Shown here: positions 45,350-53,308 of the stretch, in pieces
How positions within the stretch are numbered: position 1 is the stretch's first letter
How the letters are laid out: each line of letters opens with the position of its first letter
Assembly: GCF_900090275.1 (NCBI RefSeq)
Contig: NZ_LT607755.1
Location: 5,084,001 to 5,148,000 of the forward strand
Reading direction: 5' to 3'
Origin: Micromonospora zamorensis
GTDB taxonomy: Bacteria > Actinomycetota > Actinomycetes > Mycobacteriales > Micromonosporaceae
Length of the DNA stretch: 64,000 nucleotides
Position numbers and translations under genes: made by a program
The notes under the pieces: model-generated
Database searches by the model: none
Told to the model about the DNA's origin: nothing
Seen by the model: only the letters and a program-made list of their open reading frames with translations

Positions 45350-46897
45350 GTGGGCTGGCTCGACCGGGTCGATGACCAGGTTGATGTCCTCACGCATGCC
45401 CGTGCACTGCAGGAGGCCAGCCGTTCCGCGGAGTCGTACGTCCTGCTGGAGCGTGTGATCCGCACCACGGCCGACCCGGCCGCGCGAGCGGACGCGCTGG
45501 TGCAGCGCCTCTCCGCACTGATCAATCTCGGTCGGACCGCGGAGTTCACCCGGGCCATCGAGGAGGCGTCGGCGGCGGTTCGCGACCTCGCCGAGCCGTA
45601 CCTGCACGGGCACCTCAACGCGCTGGCCGCGCTCGCCGCCCACCACCAGGGCGCACTGGACCGCTGCGTCATGCACCTCGTCCGAGCCGCCCGCGCCCTG
45701 GGCGCGGTGGAGGACCCGGACCGGGACACCGCCTGGGGCTGGCACGACCTGGCGATGGCCTACAGCTACCTCAGCTTCCACGGTTACGCCCTCGGCGCCA
45801 TCGAGCGGGCCCGGCAGCTCGGGCTGACCGCCGGCATCCCCGAGGAGACGTTCGCCGCGCCGGGCATCCGGCTGCGCAACGCGGTGGCACTGGACCACAA
45901 CGGCGACAGCGACGGGTGTCTGCGGGTGCTTCGGGACGTGGCCGCCGACCTGGCCCGCTTCGTCCGCACCGGGCGGGCCGGCCAGCTCCGCCCGAGCAGC
46001 CTCGCCGCGTACGGCTACGCGGCGGCTCGGCAGGCGGCGCTCGGCGACCAGGTGGCGACCACCGGGGAGGCCGAGCCGGCCCGGTTGATCAGCCACGGCG
46101 GAGACAGCGCCCGCGCCCGCGACATGCGGCAGCTCGGGCAGGTGTGCCTCGCCGTGGCCGCCGGGCGGCCGATCGAGGCGGTCACCCGGTTGGACACCGT
46201 CCACGTGTCCACCGAGACGCTCGGAGCGGCCGAGCCGGCCCGGCTGCGCAGCATCGCGCTGACCCGCGCCGGAGACCACCCGGCGGCGCACCGGGCCGAC
46301 CGCCTGGCGTTCCGGCTCGCCGCCCAACGCAACGACCGGCTGCGGGACGTCTACATCGACGGCATCGCCGCCCGCATCGACCACGAGGAGATGCGCCGCG
46401 AGGCGGCGCGGTTCGAGGGCGAGGCGTTGACCGACCCGCTCACCGGGCTGCCCAACCGACGCCGGCTGGAGCGGTACATCACGGCAGTGGTCACCCGGGG
46501 CGAGCGGGTGGTGATCGGCGTCTGCGACCTGGACGGCTTCAAGGCGGTCAACACCCGGCACGGCCACCACTCCGGCGACCTGGTGCTCCAACGCATCGCC
46601 GGGGTGATCAACCGGGTGATGCGCCGGGGCGACTTCGTGGCCCGCTACGGCGGTGACGAGTTCGTCGTGGTGCTGCCGGACACCGGCATGACCGAGGCCG
46701 CCGAGGTGGCCCGCCGGATCGAGGCCGCCGTCCGACTTGAGGACTGGGAGTCGCTGGTGCCGGGCACGCCGGTCGGGGTGAGCATCGGCTTCGCGGAGGT
46801 CTCCGGCGGCAGTGGGCTGCGCGACGCGCTCAGCGTCGCCTTCGAGCTGGCCGACCGGGAAATGCTGCGCGCCAAGTCCCGTCCCCGCGCGAGCTGA
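45350..46897 (+). CDS. Diguanylate cyclase with N-terminal TPR-like domain
   Basis: The predicted product is c-di-GMP, the signal that controls sporulation in filamentous actinobacteria. The 515-residue protein has about 340 residues of helical, TPR-like repeats with no membrane helix, then a GGDEF domain (about 355-510). The active site is intact, YGGDEFVVVLPD near 434, and an allosteric I-site, RRGD, lies exactly five residues before GGDEF, so product inhibition is expected. The GTG at 45350 follows GGAGG. The protein is soluble and probably responds to a protein partner through the repeats. Confidence 0.88.
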   Translation: MGWLDRVDDQVDVLTHARALQEASRSAESYVLLERVIRTTADPAARADALVQRLSALINLGRTAEFTRAIEEASAAVRDLAEPYLHGHLNALAALAAHHQGALDRCVMHLVRAARALGAVEDPDRDTAWGWHDLAMAYSYLSFHGYALGAIERARQLGLTAGIPEETFAAPGIRLRNAVALDHNGDSDGCLRVLRDVAADLARFVRTGRAGQLRPSSLAAYGYAAARQAALGDQVATTGEAEPARLISHGGDSARARDMRQLGQVCLAVAAGRPIEAVTRLDTVHVSTETLGAAEPARLRSIALTRAGDHPAAHRADRLAFRLAAQRNDRLRDVYIDGIAARIDHEEMRREAARFEGEALTDPLTGLPNRRRLERYITAVVTRGERVVIGVCDLDGFKAVNTRHGHHSGDLVLQRIAGVINRVMRRGDFVARYGGDEFVVVLPDTGMTEAAEVARRIEAAVRLEDWESLVPGTPVGVSIGFAEVSGGSGLRDALSVAFELADREMLRAKSRPRAS

Positions 46898-47014
46898 CCG
46901 CCAGGGCTCGCGTCGATCAAGGACTTGTGGTGCCTCACCAAAGGCCCACGACGCGACAAACCACCCACCACAATCCCATGATCGACGGCGACGGGCCGCG
47001 CGCGGCCGGGCTGC

Positions 47015-48103
47015 TCAGCGGCGGGTCAGCTCGGTGTCGCCGGCCAGCCGGGCGGCGCGGTCCGCCTCCGTCAGGGCGTCCAGCACCCCGTCCAGCTCGC
47101 CGGCGAGCGCCAGGTCGAGGTTGTACGCCGTGTAGCCGATCCGGTGGTCGGTGATCCGGTTCTGCGGGTAGTTGTAGGTGCGGATCCGCTCCGAGCGGTC
47201 CACCGTGCGCACCTGGGCCTTCCGGGCGTCCGAGGCGGCGGCGTCGGCCTGCTCCTGGGCGGCGGCCAGCAGCCGGGCCCGCATGATCCGCATTGCCTGC
47301 TCCCGGTTCTGCAACTGGGACTTCTCGTTCTGGCAGGAGACGACGATGCCGGTCGGCAGGTGGGTGATCCGCACCGCCGAGTCGGTGGTGTTGACCGACT
47401 GGCCGCCCGGGCCGGACGAGCGGAACACGTCGATGCGCAGGTCGTTCGCGTCGATGGTGACGTCGACGTCCTCGGCCTCGGGCAGCACCAGCACCCCGGC
47501 GGCGGAGGTGTGGATCCGGCCCTGCGACTCGGTGACCGGGACACGCTGCACGCGGTGCACGCCGCCCTCCCACTTGAGTCGGGACCAGACGCCGCTGCCG
47601 CCCTCCGGCACACCCTTGGTCTTGATGGCGAGCGAGACGTCCTTGACCCCGCCGAGGTCGGAATCCTGCGCGTCGATCACCTCGGTGACCCAGCCGTGGC
47701 GCTCGGCATAGCGGGTGTACATCCGCAGCAGGTCGCCGGCGAACAGCGCCGACTCCTCGCCACCCTCGCCCGCCTTGATCTCGACGATCACGTCCTTGGC
47801 GTCGTGCGGGTCGCGCGGGATGAGCAGCTCGGCGAGGCGTTCCTCCAGCACGGGCAGGGTCGCGGCGAGCGACTCCGCCTCGCTCGCGAAGGACGGGTCC
47901 TCCGCGGCAAGCTCGCGGGCCGCCACCAGGTCGGCGCGGGCCTGTTCCAGCTCGTCGGCGGCCTTGTGCAGCGGCACCAGCTCGGCGTAGCGGCGGCCCA
48001 CCCTGCGCGCGGTCGCCTGGTCGGCGTGGATGGCCGGATCGGCCAGCCGCTTCTCCAGCTCCGCGTACTCGTCGAGGAGGCCGGCCAGACGCTCGCTGCT
48101 CAT
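47015..48103 (-). CDS. prfA: Peptide chain release factor 1
   Basis: RF1 ends translation at UAA and UAG codons. The 362 residues show the N-terminal helical domain, the stop-codon reading part ([17 protein letters not shown] region) and the GGQ tripeptide in [13 protein letters not shown] near residue 233, the site of PrmC methylation. The ATG at 48103 has GGAG upstream; the frame open beyond it runs into the rpmE terminator and is not coding. Confidence 0.96.
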   Translation of the reverse strand: MSSERLAGLLDEYAELEKRLADPAIHADQATARRVGRRYAELVPLHKAADELEQARADLVAARELAAEDPSFASEAESLAATLPVLEERLAELLIPRDPHDAKDVIVEIKAGEGGEESALFAGDLLRMYTRYAERHGWVTEVIDAQDSDLGGVKDVSLAIKTKGVPEGGSGVWSRLKWEGGVHRVQRVPVTESQGRIHTSAAGVLVLPEAEDVDVTIDANDLRIDVFRSSGPGGQSVNTTDSAVRITHLPTGIVVSCQNEKSQLQNREQAMRIMRARLLAAAQEQADAAASDARKAQVRTVDRSERIRTYNYPQNRITDHRIGYTAYNLDLALAGELDGVLDALTEADRAARLAGDTELTRR

Positions 48104-48183
48104 GCTGCGGATGCTCCTTCGACGGTGCGAGCCGGGAGAGCCGGAAGGCCGGCGGCCGGGCGGAAACTGGGGGAAATGCGGAC

Positions 48184-48220
48184 GGCGCCCGCGTCCGGCG
48201 AAAAACCGGACGCGGGCGCC
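48184..48220. terminator. Terminator between rpmE and prfA
   Basis: GGCGCCCGCGTCCGG pairs perfectly with 48206-48220 over 15 bases around CGAAAAA, eleven bases after the rpmE stop. It lies upstream of prfA and would reduce read-through. Confidence 0.8.
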
Positions 48221-48230
48221 GAACGTGGAA

Positions 48231-48455
48231 CTACTTGGCCTTCTTGGCCTGAACCTTGGCGTACTTCTGCTGGAACTTCGCGACCCGGCCGGCGGTGTCG
48301 AGAACGCGCTGCTTACCGGTGTAGAACGGGTGGCAGGCGCTGCAGGTCTCGGCGTGGATCGCCCCGCCCTTGGCGGTGCTGCGGGTCGTGAACGTGTTGC
48401 CACAGGAGCAGCTGACCTCGGTGGTCACGTACTCCGGGTGGATGTTTGCCTTCAT
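48231..48455 (-). CDS. rpmE: 50S ribosomal protein bL31, zinc type
   Basis: This 74-residue ribosomal protein has the zinc-binding Cys16, Cys18, Cys38 and Cys41 (VSCSCG and [10 protein letters not shown]), so it is the form replaced by a Cys-free paralogue under zinc starvation in many actinobacteria. The ATG at 48455 starts the conserved MKANIHPEY; the open frame upstream is not coding. Confidence 0.95.
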   Translation of the reverse strand: MKANIHPEYVTTEVSCSCGNTFTTRSTAKGGAIHAETCSACHPFYTGKQRVLDTAGRVAKFQQKYAKVQAKKAK

Positions 48456-48731
48456 CGCCTCGGTCCTCTCGTTGGTGGTCGCCGGGTCGCCGTCATCGCT
48501 CGTCGCGCCGTACGCGACGGGCTCGGGCGTGAACCGGAACCGGTGGCCGATTGACCAGTGTGCCATGGGCCTGAGCCGACCCGGTAATCGGGCCGCACAC
48601 CTCGTCCGGCATCGTCAACACGTGCCTCCCCGTCCGCATTCCCACCGCCCGACGGGGCATTCGCCCACCCGGCGGACCGCCGCCAGGTACCCCGCAGGGG
48701 GTACGCACGCCGAGCCGGAGGTGCGACGTCG

Positions 48732-49628
48732 ATGACCCGCCTGATCGCCACCCGGGGACTGCCCGCCTCGGGCAAGACGACGTTCGCCCGCACGCTCCAA
48801 CCCTCCGTGGTCCGGGTCAACCGGGACGACCTGCGCCGGATGCTGCACGGCGAGCGGCTGTTCACCCAGTGGGCCGAGGCCCAGGTGACAGTCGTCCAGC
48901 GGGCCCAGGTCGAGGCATTGCTGAGGGCCCGCGCGGACGTCTGCGTGGACGACACCAACCTGCGCTCACGAACGTTGCGGGACTGGGCTGAGCTGGCCGC
49001 TCGCCACGGCGCGGACTTCGAGGTGCACGACTTCACCGACGTGCCGCTGGCCGAGTGTCTGCGCCGCGACGCCGCGCGCCCGGTCGCCGAACAGGTCGGC
49101 GCCGAGGCGATCCGTCGGCTGCACGAGCGGTACCTGGAGGGGCGGACCCTGCCGCTGCCGGTGCCGCAGGCCCGCACCGGGCGCCCCGCCGTCGTGCACC
49201 CGCCGTCGACCGAGCCACCCGAGATCGTGCTGGTGGACATCGACGGCACCGTCGCGCTGGCCGTGTCCCGCAGCCCGTACGACATGACCCGGGTGGGCGA
49301 GGACGAGCCGAACACGGCGGTGATCGCGGCGGTCCGGGCGATGCACGCGGCCGGGTACGGGGTGGTCTTCTGCTCCGGGAGGGACGCCTCCGCCCGAGCG
49401 GCCACCGAGGCGTGGCTGGCCCGGCACGTCCGGGTCCCCTACCTCGGCCTGCACCTGCGTGCCGTCGGCGACTCCCGGAAGGACTCGATCGTGAAGCGGG
49501 AGATCTACGACCGGGAGATCAAGGACCGTTACCGGGTGGCCGGCGTCTTCGACGACCGTGTCCAGGTGGTCCAGATGTGGCGGGCCCTCGGCCTGACCGT
49601 CTTCCAGGTAGCCGACGGCGACTTCTGA
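48732..49628 (+). CDS. T4-type polynucleotide 5'-kinase/3'-phosphatase
   Basis: The 298 residues have the domain order of phage T4 Pnkp, which heals broken RNA or DNA ends: an N-terminal kinase with P-loop GLPASGKTTF (residues 9-18), and VNRDDLRRML placing Asp and Arg where T4 has its catalytic pair. A HAD phosphatase follows with DIDGT near 167, CSGRDAS, and FDDRVQVVQMW. Healed ends need a ligase, and none is encoded nearby. The ATG follows GGAGGTG. Phage origin is possible, but base composition matches the surroundings. Substrate preference, RNA or DNA, cannot be told. Confidence 0.85.
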   Translation: MTRLIATRGLPASGKTTFARTLQPSVVRVNRDDLRRMLHGERLFTQWAEAQVTVVQRAQVEALLRARADVCVDDTNLRSRTLRDWAELAARHGADFEVHDFTDVPLAECLRRDAARPVAEQVGAEAIRRLHERYLEGRTLPLPVPQARTGRPAVVHPPSTEPPEIVLVDIDGTVALAVSRSPYDMTRVGEDEPNTAVIAAVRAMHAAGYGVVFCSGRDASARAATEAWLARHVRVPYLGLHLRAVGDSRKDSIVKREIYDREIKDRYRVAGVFDDRVQVVQMWRALGLTVFQVADGDF

Positions 49629-49630
49629 GG

Positions 49631-49669
49631 TGTCCGGACGGGCCCCGCGCGTGGGGGCCCGTCCGGACA
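49631..49669. terminator. Bidirectional terminator, 16-bp perfect stem
   Basis: TGTCCGGACGGGCCCC pairs exactly with 49654-49669 around a seven-base loop, between the convergent Pnkp-like gene and the secreted glycosidase gene. Confidence 0.85.
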
Positions 49670-49671
49670 GT

Positions 49672-52600
49672 TCACCTGGTGACGGTGATGGTGGCCTCGG
49701 CACGGGCGCCGTTGACCTCGACCGTCAGGCGTACCGGCGCGGCGGGCCGCAGTGCCGTCAGGGTGCCGGTGGCCGGGTCGAATCGGGCGGTGTGCCATGG
49801 GCGCACCCCGGCCGCCGAGCCGATGTGCACTCCGGGCGAGGCCGACCAGTCGGCGCTGACCGGTGCGGCCACCGGGACCGTACGCCCGCTGGGCTGGGCC
49901 AGTGTGGCGGTGACCGTCGCGGGGGTGCCGACCGCGACGCTGGCCGGGGCGGCCACCGTGAGCCGGTCGACGTGCGCGTGGAACTCCGCGTCCACCCAGC
50001 GTGGGCCCTCGGCGAGCGGGTCACGGCGGGCCCGGTCCGCCTCGGTCGGGGTCACCGGGTCCACGCCGAACTCCGTCCAGCCGGTGAAGCCTCCCTGGTC
50101 GGCAGGGGTGGACGGCGTCTTGCCCGCATTGCCGTTGATCACGTACGGCACACCGTCGACCCGGTCGGCGTGGAAGGTGCCGACGTGCCCGCCCACGAAC
50201 AGCGCTCCCTTGCCGGTGCGGTGCTGGAAGTCGGCCAGCCACTGCTCCAGCAGCGCCGCCTCCTTGCGGTCGCCGAGCTGGCTGGCCTGCGCCGGGCTGG
50301 GGTCGCGCGGCGGGTGGTGGTGCAGGACGACGACCGAACCCACACGTCGGTCGGTGGCCGCCGCGTCCAGCGTCTCGCGGAGCATCCGTACCTGGTCGAA
50401 GCCGCCGCCGCGCAGCGTCCCGGAGGACGAGTTCAGCGTGACGAACCGGGTGCCGTTGTGGTCGAACACCCGGGAGGTGGCACCGAACGCGGCAGCGAAG
50501 TTGCTGATCGGGGCGCCCATGATCTCGTGGTTGCCGGGCACGTAGTACCAGGGCAGCGCGTCGCCCAACTCCTCGTCGAGGATCCGCCGGGCCAGCGCGA
50601 AGTCGGCCGGGTAGGCGGTGTCCACGAAGTCGCCGTTGATCAGGAGGAAGTCCGGCCGGGCAGCCCGCACCTCGCGCAACGTCCGCCGGGCCTGGGCGAC
50701 CAGGTCGCTGTCCGGGTCGGCGGCGACGAACTGGGCGTCGGAGAGCACCGCGAACCGCCACGGCGCGCCGTCCACAGTGCCGTCGCGGACCACCACCCGA
50801 TCGGTACGCGGGGCCACCTCCGGCACGTCGACCGTCGGGGGCACCTTCGCCACCAGGTCGTCGATGATCACCTCGCTGGTGTACTGCGCGGCGGCGTTCG
50901 TCTCGGCCACGTAGAAGCGGCGTACCCGCACCGGGTACTGCACCCCGGCCGGCACCGCGAACTCCACGTACCGCCAGCCGGTCCAGGTGATCAGTGGGCC
51001 ACGCAGCACGTGCTGGGTGTCCTGGGCGTCGTGCAGGTGCAGGCTGGGCCACTCCCCGGTGCCGTTGCCGTGGATCCACATCCCGAAGGCCTGCGGCTGA
51101 CCGGGCACCTCGATCCAGGCGGGCGGGTCGGCGTACGCGGCCCGCGTGCCGGTGGACTGGCCGAAGTCGTACGACATGCGCAGGCCGGTGCCGGTGTGCC
51201 CCGGCGCGGGCGCGACCGACCCGCTGGCGCGGGCCTGGCTGAACCGCCAGGAAGCGGCGTCGTCGAACCCGGCGACCGGCACGTCGGTCAGGCCGACGGT
51301 GACCGGCAGGACCACGCTCGTGCGGCCGACGCGAACGGTCACCAGGCCGGAGCCGGTGTCCCCCAACGCGGCGACGGACAGGTTGCCGTCTCCGGTGGGG
51401 GTGATCCGCAGCAGGTCCCGGTCGTAGTCGAGGGTGAGGTCGGCCGGCTCGATCGGCGCGGTGTTGCCTTCGGCGTCGTACCCGACCACGCCGACCAGGG
51501 CGTTGCCGTCCCGCCCGGTCAGCCCGACCCGCGGCGTGGTGGTGCCGATCCGGGCCAGCGGGCCGAGCACTGTGAGGTTCAGGGAGCCGGTGACCCGTCC
51601 CCGTGCGGCGGTGACCGTGCTGGCCCCCGGCGCGCCGGCGTGAAACACGCCGTCACGGTCGATCCGGCCGCGTACCGCCGGGGTCGCCCGCCAGGTGGGA
51701 GCGCCGGCCGCCGGGCCGTACGTCTCGTCGTAGCCGGATGCGGTGAGGGTGCGGGTCAGCCCCGGGAAGACCCGGTCGGGCCGTCCACCTCGCACCGGTG
51801 AGACACCCGGGGCGGCGGTGGGGTCGCTGGCCGTCTCGACCCAGTAGCCGGTGAGTCGCCCGCTGCCCTTCGGCGCGTAGATGGCCAGGCCGTTGGGCAC
51901 GGCCCGCTCGCTGCCGTCGGAGGGGCCGTTCTCCACCTGCACGGCGGGCGCGCCCGGCTCCCGGGCCAGCAGCGTGGACGATCCGCCGCCATCCAGGTTG
52001 AGCGCGTGGTGGGCGCCCAGCTCGGCCATCATCCGGCCCATCTCGGTCTGCGTCACGCCGCGGCTGTCGACCTGACGACCGTCCACCGTCAGCATGATCA
52101 TCTTTCGACCGTCGGCGCTGAACCCGACAGCGGTGCGGGGGGCGAGGGTCGGATCGGCGATGCTCTGCACGACGCCGTCGCGGACCAGGACGTTGCCGCC
52201 CCCGACCGCCGCGTGCAGGGTGCTGCCGTCGGAGGGCTTCGGCCGCCAGGCAACCGCCACCGGGTCACCGGCGCGCAGGCCGGCCAGCGCGTCCGCGCCG
52301 AGGTCGCGGCCGAGCAGCACGGTGCTGCCTGCGGCGATCGGGCCGCTGCCGGCCACGCTTCCCACCGAGGCCACCCGACCGTTGGTCACGGTGACCTCGA
52401 CCACCCGGGCCGCGCCCTCCACGGCACGCTGCCGGGTGTACGTCCCCCACAGCTCGGTGAACGCCCCGATGCCGTCGGCCTGGACCATGTTGTTGAACTG
52501 GGTCAGCGGGACCGGCCCGGTGGGCAGGGTTGCGGTGCCGTCGAAGTTCACCTCGATCACCCGGCCGAGGCCGTTCGTGGTGACCGCCACCGCGTTGCGG

Positions 52601-53166
52601 TGACCGCTGACCCCGGACTGGATCAGCTCGCCGTCCCGGACGCCGACGCCCTGGGCGGCACCCGAGTTGTTGATGTCGAAGAAGTCGCCGTTGACCGCGG
52701 CGACCGCGCGCGACTGGTCCACCGCCTGTCGCAGCGGCTCGGCCCGGCTGACCGCGCCGGAGTTGACGTAGTCGACGGTGGAGCCACCGGCCAGATCGGT
52801 GGTGAGCGCGTCGGCGCGCAGCCAGCCCTCGGCGTCGTACCTGTCGAAGGACGTCAACTGCACGCCCGGGGCGACCGGCCGGGTGGCCTTCGTGGTCTCC
52901 AGCCCGCCGGCCGGCTCCAGACCACCAGCGACGGCGGTCGGGGCGGTCGCGGCTGTCGGGGCGGCGGCCAGGCTGACCGAGCCGGCCGCTCGGGAGGACG
53001 CGGGCGGCGCGTCCTCCGCGATCGTGGGTGAGGCCAGGGACGGTGGGGCGACGGTGGACGGGGCGATGGTGGGTGCGGCAGTCGCCGGTGGCGACAGGGC
53101 CAGGGCGAGCAGCGGCGTCAGCAGCAGGACGCCGGTGCGGCGGGCGGTTCGTCTGCGGGTACGCAT
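49672..53166 (-). CDS. Secreted phosphodiester glycosidase fused to metallophosphoesterase
   Basis: This 1164-residue exported protein starts with a signal peptide (residues about 1-31: basic, then GVLLLTPLLALALSPPATAA). A phosphodiester glycosidase (NAGPA/DUF2233) domain spans about 100-430, with VNGDFFD near 159 and ALNLDGGGSSTLLA near 392. Ig-like and beta-rich parts follow to about 780. A calcineurin-type metallophosphoesterase spans about 800-1050 with GDFVDT (842), PGNHE (879), HHHP (949) and GGHVGTFHAD (992). The end is another beta domain. NAGPA-type enzymes remove GlcNAc from sugar-1-phosphate diesters and leave a phosphate that the second domain could cleave. A wall glycopolymer target is inferred. 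Confidence 0.85.
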   Translation of the reverse strand: MRTRRRTARRTGVLLLTPLLALALSPPATAAPTIAPSTVAPPSLASPTIAEDAPPASSRAAGSVSLAAAPTAATAPTAVAGGLEPAGGLETTKATRPVAPGVQLTSFDRYDAEGWLRADALTTDLAGGSTVDYVNSGAVSRAEPLRQAVDQSRAVAAVNGDFFDINNSGAAQGVGVRDGELIQSGVSGHRNAVAVTTNGLGRVIEVNFDGTATLPTGPVPLTQFNNMVQADGIGAFTELWGTYTRQRAVEGAARVVEVTVTNGRVASVGSVAGSGPIAAGSTVLLGRDLGADALAGLRAGDPVAVAWRPKPSDGSTLHAAVGGGNVLVRDGVVQSIADPTLAPRTAVGFSADGRKMIMLTVDGRQVDSRGVTQTEMGRMMAELGAHHALNLDGGGSSTLLAREPGAPAVQVENGPSDGSERAVPNGLAIYAPKGSGRLTGYWVETASDPTAAPGVSPVRGGRPDRVFPGLTRTLTASGYDETYGPAAGAPTWRATPAVRGRIDRDGVFHAGAPGASTVTAARGRVTGSLNLTVLGPLARIGTTTPRVGLTGRDGNALVGVVGYDAEGNTAPIEPADLTLDYDRDLLRITPTGDGNLSVAALGDTGSGLVTVRVGRTSVVLPVTVGLTDVPVAGFDDAASWRFSQARASGSVAPAPGHTGTGLRMSYDFGQSTGTRAAYADPPAWIEVPGQPQAFGMWIHGNGTGEWPSLHLHDAQDTQHVLRGPLITWTGWRYVEFAVPAGVQYPVRVRRFYVAETNAAAQYTSEVIIDDLVAKVPPTVDVPEVAPRTDRVVVRDGTVDGAPWRFAVLSDAQFVAADPDSDLVAQARRTLREVRAARPDFLLINGDFVDTAYPADFALARRILDEELGDALPWYYVPGNHEIMGAPISNFAAAFGATSRVFDHNGTRFVTLNSSSGTLRGGGFDQVRMLRETLDAAATDRRVGSVVVLHHHPPRDPSPAQASQLGDRKEAALLEQWLADFQHRTGKGALFVGGHVGTFHADRVDGVPYVINGNAGKTPSTPADQGGFTGWTEFGVDPVTPTEADRARRDPLAEGPRWVDAEFHAHVDRLTVAAPASVAVGTPATVTATLAQPSGRTVPVAAPVSADWSASPGVHIGSAAGVRPWHTARFDPATGTLTALRPAAPVRLTVEVNGARAEATITVTR

Positions 53167-53255
53167 GGACGACAGTCAACCCGGCAATGAATAGAAGTTT
53201 CAATACCTATCGACTGAACCGAAGGAAAATTCCATCACGTGCCGTCCGGAGACAT

Positions 53256-53294
53256 GACGAAGGGGCACGACCGGTGTGGCCGTGCCCCTTCGTC
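53256..53294 (-). terminator. Terminator after rho
   Basis: GACGAAGGGGCACG pairs perfectly with 53281-53294 over 14 bases around an 11-base loop, 15 bases after the rho stop on the minus strand. The remaining 90 bp to the glycosidase start are comparatively AT-rich and probably contain its promoter. Confidence 0.8.
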
Positions 53295-53308
53295 TCACCC
53301 GGGGATGG

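Noticed and set aside
46925..46973. Hairpin TTGTGGTG/CACCACAA between the GGDEF gene and prfA
   Set aside because: The 33-base loop and 8-bp stem are too weak for a confident terminator.
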